In this document: one piece after another, positions 58,026-64,000 of the stretch
Layout of the letters: the number at the start of each line of letters is the position of its first letter
Position numbering within the stretch: position 1 is the stretch's first letter
Origin: Athripsodes cinereus
Taxonomy: Eukaryota > Arthropoda > Insecta > Trichoptera > Leptoceridae
Direction of reading: 5' to 3'
DNA: 64,000 bases
Assembly: GCA_947579605.1 (NCBI GenBank)
Contig: OX388312.1
Coordinates: 18,809,313-18,873,312, forward strand
Notes under the pieces: generated by a model
Database searches by the model: none
Told to the model about the DNA's origin: nothing
The model's input: only the letters and a program-made list of their open reading frames with translations
Translations under genes and position numbers: made by a program

Positions 58026-59291
58026 ATGGAGGGGAACCCATCTGATGGTGATAATTCCAATAAAAAGCGCATAGACGACGAACAAGAAACTACGCAATCT
58101 CCAGATGCAGATTCTTGCGGTTCAAGTTCTGAAAAGAGAATGAAGATGGAAGTGAGTGAACCTCAAGCAGCAGGAAGCAGTAAGTGATATTTTAAAATAC
58201 ATTGATTTTCTCTCCTATGTCATTTATATTAAATGTTACAAGTGTTTTGAAAGCATGGAACTTAAAAGTGACGCATTTCAATAATTAAAAAAAAAAATAC
58301 GTGGCTGGGTTAGTTGAGGTTATATATGTTTGTAAACAAAAATTATTGGGAGAGGAAATGCTTATTTGTAATTTTTTTGTAAATGTTGTTATGGATTTAA
58401 TAAAATTGACCAAGGATCTACCAAATAAGGTTACGTTGTCTTTTCTTATTCTTATATGATAAAAGTGTTGTTTACTTATTCTTGTGATTCTACATTTTGA
58501 TTGGTGTATGGAGTATTTTACTGTTTTTTTTGGCTATTCTATGCTGCAAAAGATTTATGTATATATTTTTTAGGTGAGACAATGGTGATTGATGTATCTG
58601 ATAAAGATGAAAATTTGGATAGCGGAATATCAGTGGAGAAGTGTGAGAGTCCCAGTAGCGAGGATCAAGTGCCTTCTACAAGTAGCAATACACAAGCTCA
58701 AGGAAGTGACATGCCTCCTGGACCATCTTCAGGGGAAGTTGCAGACAGGGAAATCAAAATACAAGTCCGAACGCCCAGAGGTCGTAATTACAGATCCCAA
58801 AGAACCGGTTTGAATTCCAGTATATTGGACAGTGATGATGATGACGATGATGCTCAGATGGATTCTGATGACAACTCATTACCTGGGGGGGGGGACTTGC
58901 CTAGTATTTTAGATTTAATAAGAGAATTTGCATCTGAACCTAGTAATGTTGACAATTCTGAGCCAGATCGTGTCTCGCTCGACTCTTCTAGAAGAGCCAA
59001 TATGGATGCAGACACTTCAGACAGGTATGGCAATGAATTTATATATACTGATCAACACAATTGTCACAGAGTGTTGGTTACTGTAGAAAGTAATAATGTG
59101 CCATTTGGTTTTTAGTAGTTCTGATCACAATGCTGAAGACTCTGGTAATAGTGGTTCTGATATAGACACTGATTCAGATGGATGGAGTGATGTGGACTCA
59201 TCTACACGCAATGAAGATACCAATTCAGACACTGAGGCACCTCCTGTACTCTTGAAGCGCAAACCAGCTCATGACTGGAGTATCATTAAAG
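58026..59291 (+). CDS. Acidic Ser/Asp-rich protein, N-terminal 3 exons (58026-58179, 58574-59024, 59116-59291), continues past window
   Basis: ATG at 58026 (MEGNPSDGDNSNKKRIDDEQ) starts a frame that joins in phase across three exons with GTAAGT, GTATGG and GTATTT donors and TTTTAG-type acceptors. The 260 residues seen are disordered and acidic: a KKR and EKRMKME patch, SGISVEKCESPSSEDQ, ILDSDDDDDDAQMDSDDN, and SGSDIDTDSDGWSDVDSS. The only ordered-looking parts are RTPRGRNYRSQRTG, LPSILDLIREFASEP and the last, KRKPAHDWSIIKG. Such tails often precede WD40 domains, as in DCAF8-type CUL4-DDB1 substrate receptors, but that is a guess. No later exon was found before 64000; the following intron is at least 4.7 kb and TE-rich. 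Confidence 0.75.
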
Positions 59292-59466
59292 GTATTTTAT
59301 TGTGCATCGTGAATATTGCAGTTAATTACAGTAAACCCTTGCTATGGGTGTAATTCCAAATGTTCCCCCCAAAAATGTCCCCATCATGAAATTTTCATAC
59401 AAAAGCACATTAAAATTCGAAATCCTCGCTAATACGTAATTCCAAATAATATTTGGCCTTTTCAAA

Positions 59467-59700
59467 AAAATACTTGTCTGAAAGAAAGGGTGTGAGTAGG
59501 CGCGGGCGTCCGAGAACCACGTGGCTTGATCTCGTGGATCAAATTCTCAAGGACTGTCGCATGTTGAGTAAGAGGAACCGACGTGCGTGCATGAGAAACT
59601 GTATGAATGTGGAGGAAGTGTGTAAAGATAGATCTGTTTGGTGTTCCGTTCTCTCTGCCTACCCCTATAGTATGTATGTATGTATAGTATGTATAGTATG
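59467..59700 (+). mobile_element. LINE 3'-end fragment (TATAG-tail family)
   Basis: It encodes KYLSERKGVSRRGRPRTTWL, DLVDQILKD, KRNRRACMRNCMNVEE and SVLSAYP, then a GTATGTATGTATAGTATG tail. It lies in the third intron of the acidic-protein gene. Confidence 0.88.
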
Positions 59701-59879
59701 CTATAATTCAAAACAAAAAAATAGAAATTTGTATGTTGTAATTCCAAAACATTTGGTTGTAGTAAAAAATACCCATGTTTTCTCCCAAAGCTCTAGCAGG
59801 GACAATAAAACTTATGTGAAATTTGTGTTCACACTAATACACATAAAGGACCTACCCAGCTAGATAATAATAAATTTAA

Positions 59880-60397
59880 CACCGGGATTTCGAAATTTCT
59901 AAGTAGATCTCCTATATTGTATGTAAACACTGTAAATGTATTGTATTTCAATCTACCTATCTACAGCTGTATTAAGTACATGTATCCCAAATACTAGCTT
60001 ATTCTGTCTCATAGCGTGATCAATGTACATTATGTTCTTCTGTGTTGTTCATAGATGTCTCGTCATACATACCTATATCTACTCGAAATATTAAGTATTT
60101 TAATATTTTTATTTTTTACATATGAAATCCTTATGTGTATAACAAAAAACACGGGATTTATAATATGAATTTGTTTTTTACTTGAAACTTCGCGCAATTT
60201 CTTTGTGTTTTTTTATAATTAAATACAAGTTGGGAGTATTATCTTAGTGTTCAATATATTATTTTAGCGATACATTCATTTACCTTGCCAGAAATGTACC
60301 TTTTTTGATACAAAAAGAAATGTCTTTATTATACTACCTCTAATATAATAAACTTTTGCGGTCTCTTTTCCACTCGAATGATATTTATATGTATTTA
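59880..60397. other. Intronic AT-rich stretch, nothing recognised
   Basis: No repeat or exon is supported between the LINE fragment and the Penelope-like insertion. Confidence 0.4.
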
Positions 60398-60687
60398 AAT
60401 GAAGAAATAAAAGATAATTGAAAAAAACACAATATGTAGTTAACTTCCAAATGACTTTATTAACTTCGCGTACTAGTATTCAGAGACTCTCGTCTCCATC
60501 ATCAGGCGATTAGTAAAAAGTGCTTTTTACTAATCGCCTGATGATGGAGACGAGAGTCTCCGAATACTAGTACGCGAAGTTAATAAAGTCATTTGGAAGT
60601 TAACTACATATTGCGTTTTTTTCAATTATCTTGAAATGGACTTCCAACAAGTACCTTCGGTCAACAACATTAATGAAGAAATAAAAG
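60398..60687. mobile_element. Penelope-like insertion: inverted hammerhead pair with 16-bp TSD
   Basis: AATGAAGAAATAAAAG occurs at 60398-60413 and 60672-60687. Between are a 222-bp near-perfect palindrome (60411-60632) and a 30-nt end block starting ATGGACTTCCAACAAGTACC. Each arm holds a hammerhead: right arm AATCGC-CTGATGA-T, stem II GGAGAC/GAGA/GTCTCC, GAA, stem III TAC-TA-GTA, C, GCGAAG. The left arm is the mirror. Inverted, hammerhead-bearing terminal repeats are known from Penelope-like elements. Confidence 0.8.
60530..60586 (+). ncRNA. Hammerhead ribozyme motif, right arm
   Basis: CTGATGA core at 60538-60544, an extra T, 6-bp stem II with GAGA loop, GAA at 60562-60564, 3-bp stem III (TAC/GTA) and GCGAAG closing a short stem I with CGC. 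The usual A15.1-U16.1 pair is swapped to U-A. A mirror copy with one stem II change is on the minus strand at 60464-60520. Confidence 0.7.
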
Positions 60688-60699
60688 TTGGCAGCATAC

Positions 60700-61364
60700 T
60701 TAAAACAAAAATAAATGTCGTATTATGCAAAGTAGAAAAAGAATTTTATATAAAATATTGTTATGGTGCATAACGCAGGAACACGCAGATATTTAAGGTT
60801 TTTTTTTCATTTTGGTGGTAATAAAAAGTGTAATAAATGGAAAAATAACGAAATTAACTAAAGTTTAACTAAACTATACTCTATTTCTCGAGAGAATAAC
60901 CAAGTGTTGCGCATAGTATCACCCTTTTGACTGCGCTGCTACCCCCTCTACAAGAATTATTTTGTAACCTTCCAATGACAGAAAATAAATGGGGTACAAA
61001 AAGACCAAGAAATTTTTTGAACATAAAATAGTTATTATTTTAAATGCAGTACATTATTTTAAATTCAGTAAAATTATCAGCAGTATCTACTACACACTCT
61101 TAGCAAAATATATTGTTTTAAATACAAAAAAAAAACAGTTAAACATTTAATACCTATACAAAGAACATATTTTCTACTAAAAATGCATGGAAATATATTC
61201 AAAAAACAAGATTACACATTTGAAATATGTGGCAGAAATGGGTTATTTTTAAATTAATAAAATTTCGGTATTTTTAAAAATTAATAAAATTTCCTTACAA
61301 ACACTTTTTATTCAGATAACACTGAAAAAACAATTACAAAAAAATAACACAAAAGAACCACAAA
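60700..61364. other. AT-rich intronic stretch, no feature
   Basis: It contains poly(A)-like runs and direct repeats (AATAAAATTTC at 61257-61292) but no recognisable exon or element. Confidence 0.4.
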
Positions 61365-63430
61365 AAGATGGGACTTAAAGCTTTTAAAAACAAAAGAAGT
61401 AAAAGAGAAATACGACGAAAAAACTAAGGTTTGCGATTTTGAGAGCAATGAAAGTGTAAACAGAGTATGGGAGAAAATCAAAGAGAAAATAACCACAGCG
61501 GCAGACGAGGTAATAGAGAAAGGAAAGCCGCAAGCTAGGAAAGAATGGATTACGGATGATATATTAGAAATGATTGAAGAAAGAAGGAGGTTAAAGAACT
61601 CGAGAACAGAAGAAGAAAAAAAGGAATATAAAATCTTGAGAAACAAAATCAACAGGGAGTCCAAATTGAGAAAGGAATGCTATCTGCAAGAAAAATGCAG
61701 GAATATCAACAGAAATATAAAACAAAGGAAATTTGAAACCGCATATTCTGAAGTCAAGAATTTTTTCAATGATAAGACACAGCCACGATGTGCTATCCAA
61801 GATCAAAACGGCAAACCACTGTTTGAGGATGAATTGATCGTTAAAAGGGGGAAAGAATACCTAGCACAACTTTACAAAGGAAAGAACATACTTGAGGAAA
61901 GTAAAGTACTGGAAACAGAATATGACAAAGAAAATAATGGAGATGATATCTTAAGAAGTGAATTTGATAATTAATGCCTTATCAAAATTGAAAGACGGCA
62001 AAGCACCAGGTATTGACCTAATTCCATCAGAGCTGCTTAAATGCGCAGGAAGCGGCATGCTTGACACTTTTTATAAGCTTGTCTCCAAAATATATAACAC
62101 AGGAGAGATACCTGAGGACTTCGCCAAATGTCTGATACGAGCGCTACCTAAGAAAACAGGTACGACAAAGTGCGAACAACACAGAACATTAAGCATGATA
62201 TCACATGCTTCTAAGATACTCACCTTCTAAGACACTCACATTATAATGAAAAGGGCGGAAAGTAAAATCAACGAAACACTTTCAGAAGATCAATTTGGAT
62301 TCCGCAAAGAGACAGGTACAAGAGATGCAATTCTGAGTCTAAGACTTGTTCTTGAAAAGAGAATAACAGTGAATAGAAACACGTATGTAGCATTCATCGA
62401 TCTAGAAAAAGCATTCGATAAAGTAGAATGGGAACAATTTTTTAAGACTCTAAACCAGATAGGAATGAGCTATAAGGACAGAAGAGCAATCTGGAGCCTA
62501 TACAAGAATGAAATGGCTGTAATTAAAAGCGGAGAGAGCTGCGCAGAAGTGAGGGTAGAAAAAGGTATAAGACAGGGATGCTCAATGTCGCCAGCACTCT
62601 TTAACTGCTATATACAGCGAGCTATTGATGAACTCAGAGAAGAAATGAAGAACTGGACAGGAGTAAAAATAAATGGGAAAAAGGTCGACATGATTAGATA
62701 AGCTGACGACATAGCACTGCTCGCAGACTCCGAGATGGAGCTGAACGAAGCCTTAGGAAAAATGGAAAGTGTACTGTTGTCAAAGTACAACATGAAAATA
62801 AATAAAGATAAAACAAAATGTATGGTCGTTGGAAGGGAGGAAGCGACTGCGAACATTGCCATAAATGGAGTGAGCATCAAACAAGTAAGAGAATTTGTGT
62901 ACTTGGGTAGCAGAATAAACCAGGACGGACTCTCCAAATCAGAAATTGTGAGCAGAATAAACCAGGCACGAATTGCCTTTAACAAAAAATCCAAAATATT
63001 AGAATCCCCTAATATTGATCTAAACGTGAGGAAGAATCTCACTAAAGCCTTTGTGTGGAGCATTTTGCTATATGGGTGCGAGACGTGGACCATCAGCAAG
63101 AGGGAAAGCGGACGGTTAGCGGCATTTGAAATGTGGTGTTATAGACGCATGCTGAAGATTCATTGGTCGGAACACGTCGAAAACGAAGAAGTGTTTACCA
63201 GGGTTGGCGAAAAAAGGCAACTCCTCAAAAGAATCTGCCAACAACGAGCTAATTGGATTGGCCACAACATCAGGCACCCAGGACTGCTCATCGCAATTGC
63301 AGAGGGCAGGACCGAAGGCACAAATGGCAGAGGTCGACCGAGAGACGCCTATATGGACCAACTGAAGAGGGACATGAGCTGTGGCTCATATATGGAGTTG
63401 AAGAGACTGGGTGAGAATAGGGAGGAATAA
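61365..63430 (+). pseudogene. 5'-truncated LINE reverse transcriptase, YADD destroyed
   Basis: The frame begins in the endonuclease-RT linker (WEKIKEKITTAADEVI, RKEWITDDILEMIEERRR) and covers DGKAPGIDLIPSELLKC, IRALPKKTGTTKC, SEDQFGFRKETGTRDAI, AFIDLEKAFDKV, GIRQGCSMSPALFNCY, VYLGSRI, SILLYGCETWTI and the end GRGRPRDAYMDQLKRDM. Damage: a frameshift near 61960, an in-frame TAA near 62230 within a 16-nt tandem duplication, and TAA at 62699-62701 in place of the Tyr codon of the catalytic YADD box. It belongs to another family than the LINE ends at 9.4, 31.5 and 59.5 kb. Confidence 0.88.
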
Positions 63431-63471
63431 GTCAAAACTCGTTGCAGACCAATCCAATGGATTTTAACTCA

Positions 63472-63600
63472 TTATATATATATATATATATATGAAAGAC
63501 TGTATGATCTAATTTTCATTCGAAATGCATGTGCAACATGCATTCCATTAATGAAAGATCATGTAATTTTACGCATTTATATATATATATATATATATAA
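63472..63600. repeat. (TA)n runs flanking a hairpin segment
   Basis: Two TA microsatellites (63472-63494 and 63578-63599) surround an 83-bp segment with ATGATCT..AGATCAT and AATGCATGT/ACATGCATT pairs, so the region can fold into a cruciform. The first run directly follows the LINE end and may be its tail. Confidence 0.75.
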
Positions 63601-63609
63601 TTACAGTGA

Positions 63610-63845
63610 GATCAATATTTTCAACGATTCGGAGTACACTGTGAGGAGATGTGCTGTGAGCAGGTTTATACAAGGGTACATGCTTTCCGTTGAGAATCCC
63701 CTGTAGTTACTACTGTCATGTTTTTGTATTCATTGTCACTTATGTGTTGATTGTGTTTGTTTCAAGTTTGTTTTTGTAAGTTATTGTACTTTAAAGGCTA
63801 TTTAGCCGTATATTATGTTAATAAATAAATAAATATATATATATA
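63610..63845 (+). mobile_element. Probable LINE/SINE 3' end with AATAAAT tail
   Basis: TTTAAAGGCTATTTAGCCGT is followed by TTAATAAATAAATAAATATATA. This tail pattern matches retroelement 3' ends such as 29640-29766. No protein is recognisable. Confidence 0.4.
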
Positions 63846-63884
63846 TGTGATTGTATATTCTTTACGGATACGTCGCGTTGAAGT

Positions 63885-63936
63885 TTTTGTTCGCGAGCTT
63901 TCGGAATCATTGGAGATTCCATCATCAGGCAATGAG
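63885..63936 (-). ncRNA. Hammerhead ribozyme motif (Penelope-like end)
   Basis: On the minus strand: ATTGC-CTGATGA-T, stem II GGAATC/TCCAAT/GATTCC (6 bp), GAAA, GCT, C, GCGA. All core bases of CUGANGA and GAAA are present. Stem III is reduced to the A-U pair with a GC loop, and stem I is UUGC/GCGA. The rest of the element, if present, lies right of the window. Confidence 0.7.
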
Positions 63937-64000
63937 TGTACGTCTTCGGACATATGCTTCATTAAAACTTTGTCTAGTAAGAAAAAAATATAATACTTCA

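Overview
The window is eukaryotic nuclear DNA from an arthropod, most likely an insect; I cannot name the species. It is AT-rich, has spliced genes with GT-AG introns, and is crowded with transposable elements, many inserted into one another. No bacterial features are present.

Five host genes can be supported. In order: ATP synthase subunit g (+, 312-813, two exons); the mitochondrial import receptor Tom70 (-, 13447-3597, two coding exons around an 8.2 kb intron full of repeats); mitochondrial acylglycerol kinase AGK (-, 26811-25432, two exons); TARBP1, a SpoU/SPOUT tRNA ribose 2'-O-methyltransferase (+, 38323-43951, seven exons, 1432 codons); and the first three coding exons of an acidic Ser/Asp-rich protein (+, 58026-59291) that runs off the right edge. 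Three of the five products are mitochondrial, but the genes lie on both strands, are far apart and share no visible regulation.

The rest is mobile DNA. (i) Non-LTR retrotransposons: a 5'-truncated RTE-like copy inside the Tom70 intron (5477-8066); a full-length I/Jockey-type element with endonuclease, RT and RNase H (14662-23161); a LINE with a CAT/GAT-repeat tail (33799-35527); another at 61365-63430; a thumb fragment at 32332-33010; and several 3' ends of one further family. (ii) One BEL/Pao LTR retrotransposon (45197-53421) with a 5-bp target duplication. (iii) DNA transposons and MITEs: mariner (35729-36661), an ACCGTAC-rich hAT-type MITE (23277-23617), an element with 9-bp duplications (13667-14606), one with AATT duplications (19860-22389), a TTAA-site element (54532-56655), and a four-copy MITE family at 53.6-57.0 kb. 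(iv) Penelope-like element ends, recognised by hammerhead-ribozyme folds at five places (about 20.67, 36.68, 42.95, 60.5 and 63.91 kb).

Many insertions can be ordered because the empty site can be read from the flanks. A TTAA element sits inside a MITE. A DNA element sits inside ORF1 of a LINE and itself contains a Penelope end and another LINE tail. A 1.1 kb element sits inside the 3' LTR of the BEL element and exactly accounts for the length difference between its LTRs. The most unusual signal is the set of Penelope-type hammerhead ribozymes, all sharing one extra U between the CUGANGA core and stem II; two lie in palindromic, inverted pairs.
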